DNA from: Bacilli bacterium
GTDB taxonomy: Bacteria > Bacillota_I > Bacilli_A > RF39 > UBA660
Reading direction: 5' to 3'
Length of the DNA: 64,000 nucleotides
NCBI GenBank assembly: GCA_900768345.1
Contig: CAAGCO010000004.1
Span: 25,268-89,267 of the forward strand
In this document: positions 34,024 to 42,432 of the stretch, piece after piece
How the letters are laid out: every line of letters starts with the position of its first letter
Numbering within the stretch: position 1 is the first letter of the stretch
Notes under the pieces: model-generated
The model's database searches: none
Seen by the model: the letters and a program-made list of their open reading frames with translations, nothing else
Told to the model about the DNA's origin: nothing
Made by a program: the position numbers and the translations under genes

Positions 34024-34953
34024 ATGATAAAAAAATATGCGATGAATAAAATTTTTGTTAGTACTTTGATTTTTGGACTTTTACTACTTTTTTATTTAGT
34101 ACCTAGTCCTTCTTTTGAAGTAGAAATTGGTGAGAAAGATAGTAAGAAGGAACTTCAAAATATTGTTTATTTACTTGATGAAGATAATTATGTATCTAGA
34201 GTTATTAGCTTTTATGATGAAACTGATATTGAAAAAGTGATTAGAAGTAAAATTAATATTTTAATTAATGGGGATGAGAACTTAGAGAATTTCTATTCTT
34301 TGATACCTAAGAAAACTATATTAAAGGATGTAAGTGTTAAAAAGAATAATGTGTATTTGAATTTTAGTAAAGAGTTATTAAGTGTTAATAAATATATAGA
34401 AGAATCTATGGTTGAAGCAATTGTTTATACTCTTACAGAAATAAATGGAATTAATAATGTATATATAAATGTAGATGGTGAAAAGTTTATAGAACTTCCT
34501 AATTCTAAAAAGAGTTTACCATATCCTTTAACAAGAGGTTTTGGAATAAATAAGAAGTATGATTTAGAAAGTTTAAATGATATTGATAAAACTACTATAT
34601 ACTTTGTTAAAAAAAATAATTCTAGCGAATATTATGTTCCGATTACCAAAGTTAGTAATATATCTAGTTCTAAAATAGATATTATTATAGATGAACTTAA
34701 AAGTACTGTTAATGCTCAGGATAATCTAAGTAGTTTTGTATCTAATAATGTTATTCTTGAAGAAAGTAAAATAACTAATGATAAAATAGATTTGATATTC
34801 AATGAATATATATTTAGTGATTCATCAAAGAAGACTATATTAGAAGAGGTTAAATATGTTGTTTCACAAAGTATTTTTGATAATTTAGATGTAAAAGAGG
34901 TTATTTTTAGTACAAAAGATCATAATAATATTGTAAGTATTAAAAAAAATTAA
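34024..34953 (+). CDS. gerM: GerM-like protein with two GerMN domains
   Basis: A 309-residue exported protein with an N-terminal signal anchor (about 8-28) and two GerMN domains (about 45-170 and 180-305). Each has the run 'V..LxFS/NEYxxx...EExxxxxxVYTLTEI' in variant form; the first is better conserved (VYLNFSKELLSVN, MVEAIVYTLTEINGI). GerM acts in Bacillus spore development with the SpoIIIA-SpoIIQ channel, which fits the SpoIIIAH-like gene two genes upstream. No ribosome binding site is seen before the ATG, and CATAGTAT at 34008-34015 could be a mother-cell -10, so the message may be leaderless. Confidence 0.82.
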   Translation: MIKKYAMNKIFVSTLIFGLLLLFYLVPSPSFEVEIGEKDSKKELQNIVYLLDEDNYVSRVISFYDETDIEKVIRSKINILINGDENLENFYSLIPKKTILKDVSVKKNNVYLNFSKELLSVNKYIEESMVEAIVYTLTEINGINNVYINVDGEKFIELPNSKKSLPYPLTRGFGINKKYDLESLNDIDKTTIYFVKKNNSSEYYVPITKVSNISSSKIDIIIDELKSTVNAQDNLSSFVSNNVILEESKITNDKIDLIFNEYIFSDSSKKTILEEVKYVVSQSIFDNLDVKEVIFSTKDHNNIVSIKKN

Positions 34954-34961
34954 AAAAGTAC

Positions 34962-34990
34962 TTGAAAACTGGAAAATAGTGTTGTATAAT
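34962..34990 (+). promoter_or_regulatory. tRNA-Arg promoter
   Basis: TTGAAA at 34962-34967 and TATAAT at 34985-34990, spacer 17, about 20 bases before the tRNA. Confidence 0.85.
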
Positions 34991-35009
34991 TTAGTAGTAA
35001 TTTCCAGAT

Positions 35010-35086
<77 letters not shown>

Positions 35087-35097
35087 TATTTAAAAAT

Positions 35098-35119
35098 AAT
35101 CGCTTATGCGATTTTTTTT
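35098..35119 (+). terminator. tRNA-Arg terminator
   Basis: Six-base-pair stem AATCGC / GCGATT, loop TTAT, long T-run. Confidence 0.9.
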
Positions 35120-35120
35120 A

Positions 35121-35149
35121 TTGTCATTTTATATTTGAAATGCTATACT
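35121..35149 (+). promoter_or_regulatory. Promoter of the tandem paralogue pair
   Basis: TTGTCA at 35121-35126 and TATACT at 35144-35149, 17-base spacer, beginning right after the tRNA terminator. Confidence 0.75.
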
Positions 35150-35171
35150 ACTTTGTACGTATGGAGGAGTT

Positions 35172-35774
35172 ATGAGTTTAGTTTCTTATATTAACACTTG
35201 CAAGGAAATTAGAAATATTTTAGATTTTTTAAGAGTTAATTCTGAAAGTTTAACACTTGAAGAAATTAAAAGGTTATACATAAGATATTTATATTTATCT
35301 ACTAAAATTGGTACTAATAATCCTAAATATAAGGATTTTGATATGGATTATACTGGTGGTAATTGTTATTGTTATGCTCTTGGCTTTTTAACTCCTGAAA
35401 ATTTTAATATTCCATACCATAGAATAACTTCTAGAAATATGTCTCATAATATTGGTTTTATTAGTGGTAAAATTACTAATATATCTAGTAAAGAAGAAAT
35501 AGTAGATAATTTTTTATTGGATTTAGATTGTCTTGGAATTAAACATTTCGAAACTGGCGTTAATGATAAAAATAGACATGGTGGATACAAAGTATCTTTA
35601 TATAATTGCTATGATGATTTTCATTTTTCAAGACAAAATATTGATGGTAGTTGGTCTCAAAAGATTGGTTATACAAGCACTATATTAAAGTGCAGTGATC
35701 CTTTGAATAATTTATATTACCGCTATATAACTACTTTTGAAATAGTTAAACCAGTTGTTAGGAGACTGATATGA
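35172..35774 (+). CDS. Putative papain-fold Cys/His protein, paralogue 1
   Basis: A 200-residue cytoplasmic protein. Conserved with its neighbour are GNCYCYALG(F) near residue 68, SHNIGFISG, HGGYKVSLYN, and DFHFSRQNIDGSWSQKIGYT. A Cys followed by YA at a helix start and a later His in 'HFxRQ-DG-WSxKxG' is the look of papain-fold (NlpC/CHAP-like) hydrolases and transglutaminases; I infer that fold but do not recognise a named family. No signal peptide is present. The SD GGAGGAG is strong. It overlaps paralogue 2 by four bases. Confidence 0.65.
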   Translation: MSLVSYINTCKEIRNILDFLRVNSESLTLEEIKRLYIRYLYLSTKIGTNNPKYKDFDMDYTGGNCYCYALGFLTPENFNIPYHRITSRNMSHNIGFISGKITNISSKEEIVDNFLLDLDCLGIKHFETGVNDKNRHGGYKVSLYNCYDDFHFSRQNIDGSWSQKIGYTSTILKCSDPLNNLYYRYITTFEIVKPVVRRLI

Positions 35775-36364
35775 TGCTTGAATACTTAAAGACTTATAGA
35801 AAACTTATTTTAGTTTATTCAAGATTGATAACTAGAATTGGCACTATTAGCTCGGCTGAAGTGTATGAACTATATAGAGAATATTTAAAACTTAGTGTTA
35901 AACTTAGTACTAATAGTCCTTTGTTTGATGAAAAGGAAGGAAAATATAAGAATTGTAATTGTTATTGTTATGCTTTAGGTATTACGGCTCCAGATATTTT
36001 TGCTAAAAGTTTTGAATATAAAGAGATAGATGATTTTTGTCATAATATAGGCTTTATGACAAATGAGATGCATTCTTCAAGTGATCTTAATGATAATTTG
36101 TATTGGATCCAAAAAGATTTGGAAAGGTTAGAAATAGATTCTTATGAATGTACTATGTTTGGAGATGCGAAACATGGTGGTTATAAGATAGCATTTTTTA
36201 AATCTCCCTATGACTTTCATTTTATAAGACAAAATGTTGATGGAGTTTGGTCACATAAACTAGGATATACTCCTACAATAGAAAAAGTTGAAATGCCTCA
36301 AGAAAGAGTACTTGGTAGGTATAATTACGTTAAAACATTAGAGATAGTAAAGCCTGTAATATGA
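35771..36364 (+). CDS. Putative papain-fold Cys/His protein, paralogue 2
   Basis: A 197-residue paralogue of the preceding gene, clearly alike along its whole length: NCNCYCYALGITAPDIF, CHNIGFMTNEM, HGGYKIAFFKSPYDFHFIRQ, then VDGVWSHKLGYTPTIEK and a shared ending EIVKPV. It has the full WSHK motif where copy 1 has WSQK. The overlap with copy 1 (ATGA) shows a local tandem duplication kept under co-translation. The function is unknown; a hydrolase or transferase acting on peptides or cell-wall pieces is one possibility, but no export signal is present. Confidence 0.65.
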   Translation: MMLEYLKTYRKLILVYSRLITRIGTISSAEVYELYREYLKLSVKLSTNSPLFDEKEGKYKNCNCYCYALGITAPDIFAKSFEYKEIDDFCHNIGFMTNEMHSSSDLNDNLYWIQKDLERLEIDSYECTMFGDAKHGGYKIAFFKSPYDFHFIRQNVDGVWSHKLGYTPTIEKVEMPQERVLGRYNYVKTLEIVKPVI

Positions 36365-36371
36365 AAATAAA

Positions 36372-36400
36372 TTGACATATTGTATCATTTGTGATATAAT
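36372..36400 (+). promoter_or_regulatory. Promoter of the Lys-rich membrane protein gene
   Basis: Consensus TTGACA at 36372-36377 and TATAAT at 36395-36400 with a 17-base spacer and an extended -10 TG. One of the strongest promoters in the window. Confidence 0.9.
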
Positions 36401-36426
36401 ATGTACATATTTAAGGGGTGAATGGT

Positions 36427-37194
36427 ATGTTGTTATATATATTATGGTTAAATGGTTTAGTTTTAAGTACTTTCATAAATATTCCTATGTCTTTTCTTGC
36501 TTATATGAGATATAGACTTAAAGATAAAGAATTTTATAATTATTTAAAAAATAGAAGTTTAAAAGATAAAATATTATTTAACATTAAAAATGCTGTTAGA
36601 TTTTTATTACCAATTTATAATATTATATATCCAATTAAATTATTATTAAGTGGTGGACCTAAGAGTGTATCAGAAAATTGGAAAAAAGAGATATTAACTG
36701 CCGAAAAAAATAAAGGAAAATTTGGAAGAAGTGTCAAAGGATTTTTTGAAAAAGTTAAATCTGAAATTAAAGGGTTTAAAGATGAATTCTTTCCTAGTAA
36801 AAATAAAGAAAAAGTTAAAGAAAATAATAAACCAGTAGTAACTGAAAAAAAGAAAGAAGAAACTAAAAAAGCTACAATTGTTGAAACTTCAAAACCTGTT
36901 ACAACAGCTGTAAAAAAACAACCACCTGTTCCAGCTAAAAAAGAGGTTTCTGGTACAAAAGAATTAACTCCTGAGAGAATTGATTTCTATTTAACTCAAT
37001 ATAGAAAAGATTATGATAAATTAAGAAAAGAATATGAAACACTTAAAGCAAATAAAGCACCAGTTAGTGAACTTAATAAAGTAGTTAGAAATATGAATGC
37101 TTTAGCTTTAAGAAGTCAACAATTAATGGATATGCGTAAAGGTATGATACAAGAAAAAACAGAGAGTAGCGCACAAATGAAATTAAGAAGATAA
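36427..37194 (+). CDS. Membrane-associated Lys-rich coiled-coil protein, unknown
   Basis: A 255-residue protein in three parts: a hydrophobic N terminus (about 1-75) with two likely membrane helices (LLYILWLNGLVLSTF and AVRFLLPIYNIIYPIKLLL), a Lys/Glu/Pro/Thr-rich linker (about 85-180), and a C-terminal coiled coil (about 185-245). The family is not recognised. ATG 36427 is chosen because AAGGGGTG precedes it; GTG 36418 lies inside that site. Its near-perfect promoter suggests high expression. Confidence 0.7.
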   Translation: MLLYILWLNGLVLSTFINIPMSFLAYMRYRLKDKEFYNYLKNRSLKDKILFNIKNAVRFLLPIYNIIYPIKLLLSGGPKSVSENWKKEILTAEKNKGKFGRSVKGFFEKVKSEIKGFKDEFFPSKNKEKVKENNKPVVTEKKKEETKKATIVETSKPVTTAVKKQPPVPAKKEVSGTKELTPERIDFYLTQYRKDYDKLRKEYETLKANKAPVSELNKVVRNMNALALRSQQLMDMRKGMIQEKTESSAQMKLRR

Positions 37195-37215
37195 TCAATA
37201 GATTATCTTTTTTTT
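37188..37215 (+). terminator. Terminator of the Lys-rich membrane protein gene
   Basis: Nine-base-pair stem AAGATAATC / GATTATCTT, loop AATA, then T-run. Confidence 0.9.
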
Positions 37216-37226
37216 AGTTTAAATTA

Positions 37227-37235
37227 TGTTATAAT
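37227..37235 (+). promoter_or_regulatory. Extended -10 promoter of hemW and the ABC exporter
   Basis: TGTTATAAT shortly after the previous terminator; no -35 visible. The hemW ATG is 19 bases downstream. Confidence 0.65.
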
Positions 37236-37254
37236 TGTATTGAGGTAATAAAAT

Positions 37255-38337
37255 ATGAGAGGCGTATATATACATATTCCTTTTTGTAAGAATATATGTA
37301 GTTATTGTGATTTCTGCAAATTCTTATATAATGAGGAATGGGCAAATACTTATTTAGATTTTTTGAATCAAGAAATTAATGAATATTATGAAGGGGATAA
37401 AGTTAAAAGTATCTATATTGGTGGTGGAACTCCTTCTAGTTTAAGTATAAGTAACTTAAATAAATTATTTGAAATAGTTAGTCATATAAGAACTATAGAT
37501 GACGCAGAAATAACTTTTGAATGTAATATTAATGATATAAGTTTTGAACTTTTAGAAATTTTAAAAACCAATAATGTTAATAGACTAAGTATAGGAGTAG
37601 AGAGTTTTAATAAAAAGAATCTTAAATTAATGAATAGAAATCATAATAAAAAAGATATAAGCGAAAAAATTAATTTATGTAAAAAGAGTGGATTTAAAAA
37701 CATTAATGTTGATTTAATATATGCTTTACCTGAAGAAAGCCTTTTTACTCTTAAGAGTGATCTTAATAGCATGCTTAAACTTGGTGTAACTCATATAAGT
37801 ACATATTCTTTAATAATTGAAGAACATACAATATTATATAAAAATAAAACTATGCCTATAGATGAACTTCTTGATTATAAAATGTATAAACATATATGTA
37901 GAAAACTTAAGAAAAAAGGATTTCATCATTATGAAGTTAGTAATTTTTCATTGCCAGGATATGAAAGTAAACATAATCTAATATATTGGGATAATAACGA
38001 ATATTATGGTTTTGGACTTGGAGCTCATGGATACATAAATGAAATGAGATATGAAAACACAAGAAACTTTAATAAATATTTAAATGGTCAATATAGATTA
38101 AATGAATTACTTGTATCTACTCAAGAAGAAATGGAAAATGAGATAATACTTGGACTTCGTAAGTTAGATGGTATAAGTATTAGTGAGTTTCATGAAAGAT
38201 TTAAAAAAGATATATTTAAAGTGTTTAAGATAGAAGATGCTGTTAATAAGAAGTATCTTATTGTTAAAGATGATAAAATATATATACCTGAAGATAAAAT
38301 ATATGTTATGAACGAAATAATTAATATGATTATATAG
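37255..38337 (+). CDS. hemW: HemW-like radical SAM protein
   Basis: A 360-residue radical SAM protein of the HemW (heme chaperone) type, formerly annotated as oxygen-independent coproporphyrinogen oxidase. The iron-sulphur motif is C11-x3-C15-x2-C18 with C21 nearby (IHIPFCKNICSYCDFC), followed by YIGGGTPSSL, NRLSIGVESFN and NVDLIYALPEE, all typical of the family, and a C-terminal HemN-like winged helix. No other heme gene is in the window, so whether the cell uses heme is open. It is followed 12 bases later by the exporter genes. Confidence 0.9.
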   Translation: MRGVYIHIPFCKNICSYCDFCKFLYNEEWANTYLDFLNQEINEYYEGDKVKSIYIGGGTPSSLSISNLNKLFEIVSHIRTIDDAEITFECNINDISFELLEILKTNNVNRLSIGVESFNKKNLKLMNRNHNKKDISEKINLCKKSGFKNINVDLIYALPEESLFTLKSDLNSMLKLGVTHISTYSLIIEEHTILYKNKTMPIDELLDYKMYKHICRKLKKKGFHHYEVSNFSLPGYESKHNLIYWDNNEYYGFGLGAHGYINEMRYENTRNFNKYLNGQYRLNELLVSTQEEMENEIILGLRKLDGISISEFHERFKKDIFKVFKIEDAVNKKYLIVKDDKIYIPEDKIYVMNEIINMII

Positions 38338-38349
38338 AAAGGAAAAAAG

Positions 38350-40059
38350 ATGAAAGTATTAAAGCTGATAGGGGACTTAAAGAAATATATTTTTATAATG
38401 ATTGTTTTTTCTGTTACTCAAGTATTTTGTGAGTTATATTTGCCTAATATTATGAGCAATATTGTTGACATAGGTATAGCTAATGCAGATAAAGTATTTA
38501 TTGCTAAAGAAGCTACCATTATGTTTATTACAACTATTGTATGTTTAATATCTCATACATTAGTAGTTTATAGTACTGCGAAGTTTTCAAATAATTATGG
38601 TTATAAAATTAGAAAAGCATTATATTCTAAGGTTACATCTTTTAGTAAGAAAGAAATTGATGAGTTTGGTGCTTCTACTTTGATTACAAGAAGTACTAAT
38701 AACGTAAGTAATATAACTTCTACATTTAGTTTTGGACTTAGACTTATTATATTTGCTCCAATAATGGGAATAGGGGCAGCTATAATGGGATATAAAACAG
38801 CTCCTAGTTTAGCACCTATAGTACTAGTAGCAGTATGCATATTGGTACTTGGACTTACAACAATATTTGTTCTAGTATTTCCTAAGTTTGAAGTTCTTCA
38901 AAAGTTACTTGATAAACTTAATGCATCAACAAGGGAGATATTATCAGGGTTAAGAGTAATAAAAGCATTTAATAAGCAAGATTATTTTAAAAAGAGATTT
39001 GATAAAGTAAATACTGAAAATAAAAAGCTTAATATATTCTTAAATAAAGTTTTATATTTAGTAGAACCTATGATGTCCTTGATAATAAATATAGCTACGA
39101 TTGTTATAGTTTATGTATCATGTGATTATTTAAGTCTTGGAACTCTTGAAATTGGTTCTATGATGGCATTTATTCAATATATGTCTACAGTATTATTAAG
39201 TTTTATGATGCTACTTGTTATTATATTAAATATACCTAGAGTAATAGTATCATTTAAAAGAATAAATGAAGTATTAAGTGTTGAACCTAGTATAAGTAAT
39301 ACAGGTAAAATTAAGCTTTCTAGTTTAGAAAGCATTGAATTTAAAAATGTATATTTTAGATATGATAAAGCACATGAAGATATGCTTAAAAATATATCAT
39401 TTAGAATAGAAAAGGGAGAAAATATTGGTATTATTGGAAGCTCTGGAAGTGGTAAAACTACTATAGTCAATTTGCTTTTAAGGCATATTGATCCTACAAG
39501 TGGAAATATATTAATAAATGGTATTGATATTAAAGAATATGATATAGAATCTCTTAGAAATATATTTGCATATACTCCTCAAAAAACATTATTATTTAAG
39601 GGTTCTATTCGTGAAAACTTAACATTTGATAAGAATCTTGCAAATAATGTACTTGATAATGCATTAGATGAAGCTGCTATTAAAGATTTTATTGATAACA
39701 ATAGTGAAGGATATAACTTTAAGATTGAACAAGCAGCAGTTAATTTAAGTGGTGGTCAAAAGCAGAGAATGTCTATTGCTCGTGCTTTACTTAGTGGTGG
39801 TGAATGTTTACTTTTTGATGATTCATTTAGTGCTGTTGACTATATAACTGATAAAAAGATAAGAAATTCAATAAATAAAAATTATAGTGATAAAATGGTT
39901 ATACTTGTTACTCAAAGAGTAGGTACTATAAAAGATGCTGATAAGATCATAGTAATAGATGAAGGAAAAGTAGAATCTATAGGTGATTATGATACTCTTG
40001 AAAAGACAAGTAAAGTATTTAAAGAATTTGTTAATTCTCAAAAAAGGGAGGTGGCATAG
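38350..40059 (+). CDS. ABC exporter subunit with degenerate site residues
   Basis: A 569-residue half-transporter: six transmembrane helices (about 15-300) fused to an ATPase domain. Walker A is GSSGSGKT and the signature is LSGGQKQR. Walker B ends CLLFDDS, so the catalytic Glu is Asp, and the switch reads ILVTQRVGTI with Gln instead of His. Such changes mark the subunit that supplies the non-hydrolytic site in heterodimeric exporters like BmrCD or TM287/288. The substrate is unknown (drug, lipid or peptide). The partner gene starts on the next base. Confidence 0.93.
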   Translation: MKVLKLIGDLKKYIFIMIVFSVTQVFCELYLPNIMSNIVDIGIANADKVFIAKEATIMFITTIVCLISHTLVVYSTAKFSNNYGYKIRKALYSKVTSFSKKEIDEFGASTLITRSTNNVSNITSTFSFGLRLIIFAPIMGIGAAIMGYKTAPSLAPIVLVAVCILVLGLTTIFVLVFPKFEVLQKLLDKLNASTREILSGLRVIKAFNKQDYFKKRFDKVNTENKKLNIFLNKVLYLVEPMMSLIINIATIVIVYVSCDYLSLGTLEIGSMMAFIQYMSTVLLSFMMLLVIILNIPRVIVSFKRINEVLSVEPSISNTGKIKLSSLESIEFKNVYFRYDKAHEDMLKNISFRIEKGENIGIIGSSGSGKTTIVNLLLRHIDPTSGNILINGIDIKEYDIESLRNIFAYTPQKTLLFKGSIRENLTFDKNLANNVLDNALDEAAIKDFIDNNSEGYNFKIEQAAVNLSGGQKQRMSIARALLSGGECLLFDDSFSAVDYITDKKIRNSINKNYSDKMVILVTQRVGTIKDADKIIVIDEGKVESIGDYDTLEKTSKVFKEFVNSQKREVA

Positions 40060-41826
40060 ATGAAAAAGCAAAATAAAGCTCCTTCTTTTAAAGAAATGTT
40101 TTCTAAGACATTTAAAATAATTAAAGATTATAAAAATCATTATATACTTATAATATTATTTTGTTTACTTGCAGCTTTGTTTAGTGCACTTGCTCCATAT
40201 TTCTTAGGTTATGCGACAGATAGTTTATACGATTCTATCAAGAACGGGGTAGGATTTAATTATTCATATATTGTAAAAGTATTAATGATAGTTCTTGTTT
40301 GTTATGTAATAGATGCTTTATGTACATACTTTAAAAGTTATATGTCATCTAAATTAGGTCAAGAAATTGGATATGATCTAAGACGCAAACTTATTAATAA
40401 AATAAATGTTACTAAACTTAGAAAATTAGATAGTATGAAGAAAGGAGATATTATTAGTAAAATAACTAATGATGTAGAAAGACTTACTGATAATATTACT
40501 GAAATTATTCCAGAACTTGTATATAATGTATCGTTAATAATTGGTGTTATTATAATGATGTTTATACTTAATGTTAAACTTGCTCTTCTTACTATTTTGG
40601 CTATTCCAATTACATATTTATTATTATCATTTGTTGTAAGAAAAACTCAAAATTATTTTGAACTTAATCAAAAGGCTATAGGAAATGTAAACTCTTTTGT
40701 AGAAGAGAGTGTAACTAATAATGATGTAATAAAATCATTTAATAAAGAAAAATACTTTAATAAGAAGTTTGATAAAGAAAGTAAAACTTTAGCAGAATAT
40801 GGTTTTAAAAGCAGTTTTTATAGTAGCTTAGCTGTTCCATTTAATAAGGCCATTGGAAACTTGAATTATATTGTTATTGTATGTGTTGGTAGTATTAGTG
40901 TTATCAAAGGTAATATGAGATTAGGTGCCATACAGTCATTCATACAATATATGAAAGACTTTAATAGGCCAATGAATGTTATAGCTCAAGTTATTAGTAA
41001 TTTGCAAATGGCTATCGCAAGTGTTGATAGAGTATATGAAATACTTGATTTAGAAGAAGAAACTAATGGAAAGATAAAAGAATTTACATTTAATGATTCA
41101 ATTGAGTTTAGGGATGTAACTTTTAGTTATGTTGAAGGTAAAACAGTTCTTAAGAACTTTAATCTTAAGATTAATAAAGGCGAAAAGATTGCATTAGTTG
41201 GTAAAACTGGTGCTGGTAAAACTACTATAGTAAATCTTTTGATGAATTTCCATGCTCATTATACTGGACAAATATTAATTGATGGAGTGGATATTAGAGA
41301 TATTGATAAAGCATCATATAGAAAATTAATTAGTATGGTTCTTCAAGATACTTGGTTATTTGAAGGTACTATAAAAGATAATATAGTTTTTGACAAGCAA
41401 ATTAGCGATGATAAGTTATCAAAAGCACTTTCTAAATCTAAGATACTTCATATGATCGAAGGACTTCCAAATGGACTTTTATATCAAATTAACGAAGAAA
41501 CTAATAATATGTCTGCTGGTGAAAAACAATTACTTACAATAGCACGAGCTCTTGTAGCAGACCCAGAGATACTTATACTTGATGAAGCAACGTCTAATGT
41601 AGATACTCGACTTGAATATTTAATAAATCATTCAATGAATAGTTTAATGAGAGATAGAACTTCTATAGTAATTGCTCATAGACTTTCAACTATAGTAGAA
41701 AGTGATAAAATAGTTGTTATTAAAAGTGGACAAATACTTGAAGCTGGAACACATAAAGAATTACTTAAGAATAAAGGATACTATTATGAACTTTATAGTA
41801 GCCAATTTGATTTAAATGAGGAATAA
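40060..41826 (+). CDS. ABC exporter subunit with canonical catalytic residues
   Basis: A 588-residue half-transporter, partner of the preceding one. It has six transmembrane helices (about 20-320) and an ATPase domain with Walker A GKTGAGKT, Walker B ILILDEATS with catalytic Glu, and switch His in IVIAHRLSTI. Its signature is NMSAGEKQ rather than LSGGQ. With the partner this gives one complete and one degenerate ATP site, the usual heterodimer layout. The GGGAGGTGG ribosome binding site lies in the end of the previous gene. Confidence 0.93.
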   Translation: MKKQNKAPSFKEMFSKTFKIIKDYKNHYILIILFCLLAALFSALAPYFLGYATDSLYDSIKNGVGFNYSYIVKVLMIVLVCYVIDALCTYFKSYMSSKLGQEIGYDLRRKLINKINVTKLRKLDSMKKGDIISKITNDVERLTDNITEIIPELVYNVSLIIGVIIMMFILNVKLALLTILAIPITYLLLSFVVRKTQNYFELNQKAIGNVNSFVEESVTNNDVIKSFNKEKYFNKKFDKESKTLAEYGFKSSFYSSLAVPFNKAIGNLNYIVIVCVGSISVIKGNMRLGAIQSFIQYMKDFNRPMNVIAQVISNLQMAIASVDRVYEILDLEEETNGKIKEFTFNDSIEFRDVTFSYVEGKTVLKNFNLKINKGEKIALVGKTGAGKTTIVNLLMNFHAHYTGQILIDGVDIRDIDKASYRKLISMVLQDTWLFEGTIKDNIVFDKQISDDKLSKALSKSKILHMIEGLPNGLLYQINEETNNMSAGEKQLLTIARALVADPEILILDEATSNVDTRLEYLINHSMNSLMRDRTSIVIAHRLSTIVESDKIVVIKSGQILEAGTHKELLKNKGYYYELYSSQFDLNEE

Positions 41827-41828
41827 TT

Positions 41829-42269
41829 ATGGATAATTATGTAGTTGGTTTAGATGAATACATGGAAATAAATGAATTAAATCCATTAGCGTATACAAGA
41901 GATCTTACTACTTGCATTGCTGTTCTTTTACACTTAAAGGATTCTAGTATTCTTATGCATATAGCTGCATTTGAGAATGGAGAAATAGAACTTGATAAAT
42001 TTATAAAATTAGTAAGTGAAAGAAAAGAAGAAATAGAAAGTGCTGAAGTATTTAAAGCACCAAGGACTGAAACACCTAGTTTAGATAAAGTATGTGATAT
42101 TCTTACTAATAATAGTATTTCATTTGAATTAGAAAATGTATTTAGAAATTATTCTAATATGACATCAGTTGGTTATAACTACAACAATAAAAAATATTAT
42201 ATGGTAGATATGTATAAAGGTGAACCTGAATTTATAGAAGTACCTAAAGGATTTAAAATAGAATTATAA
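41829..42269 (+). CDS. Unknown protein with a CheD-like Cys/His/Thr arrangement
   Basis: A 146-residue cytoplasmic protein, not recognised with confidence. The segment RDLTTCIAVLLHL...ILMHIAAF has the rhythm of the CheD/CNF1-type deamidase core (LGSCVxVxL...HxxLP), and Thr23, Cys29 and His44 fall close to the catalytic trio of CheD (Thr21, Cys27, His44 in the Thermotoga protein). The C-terminal half has short beta strands. It starts two bases after the exporter gene, so it shares its transcript. The deamidase idea is inference from spacing only. Confidence 0.5.
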   Translation: MDNYVVGLDEYMEINELNPLAYTRDLTTCIAVLLHLKDSSILMHIAAFENGEIELDKFIKLVSERKEEIESAEVFKAPRTETPSLDKVCDILTNNSISFELENVFRNYSNMTSVGYNYNNKKYYMVDMYKGEPEFIEVPKGFKIEL

Positions 42270-42295
42270 AATCATAAATTATATATTTTTTAAAG

Positions 42296-42318
42296 AGAAC
42301 TAGCAATAGTTCTTTTTT
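42296..42318 (+). terminator. Terminator of the hemW-exporter operon
   Basis: Seven-base-pair stem AGAACTA / TAGTTCT, loop GCAA, then T-run. Confidence 0.85.
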
Positions 42319-42357
42319 AATTTGACAATAATTTTACAAACTATTTTTGAAAAGGTA

Positions 42358-42386
42358 TTTACAAAAGCGAACAAAAATAGTAATAT
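42358..42386 (+). promoter_or_regulatory. mraZ promoter
   Basis: TTTACA at 42358-42363 and TAATAT at 42381-42386, spacer 17. Confidence 0.65.
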
Positions 42387-42426
42387 AGTGGTAGGAAGTG
42401 AAACAAAGTGGTAGAAAGTGGGGTGC
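42387..42426 (+). promoter_or_regulatory. MraZ operator: four AGTG repeats every 10 bases
   Basis: AGTG occurs at 42387, 42397, 42407 and 42417, exactly one helical turn apart; the first, third and fourth extend to AGTGG, and the 14-base block AGTGGTAGGAAGTG recurs 20 bases later as AGTGGTAGAAAGTG. MraZ is known to bind GTGG/TGGG direct repeats at about 10-base spacing before its own gene. The last repeat also serves as the mraZ ribosome binding site, so repressor binding would cover the initiation region. Confidence 0.8.
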
Positions 42427-42432
42427 TTTGAG

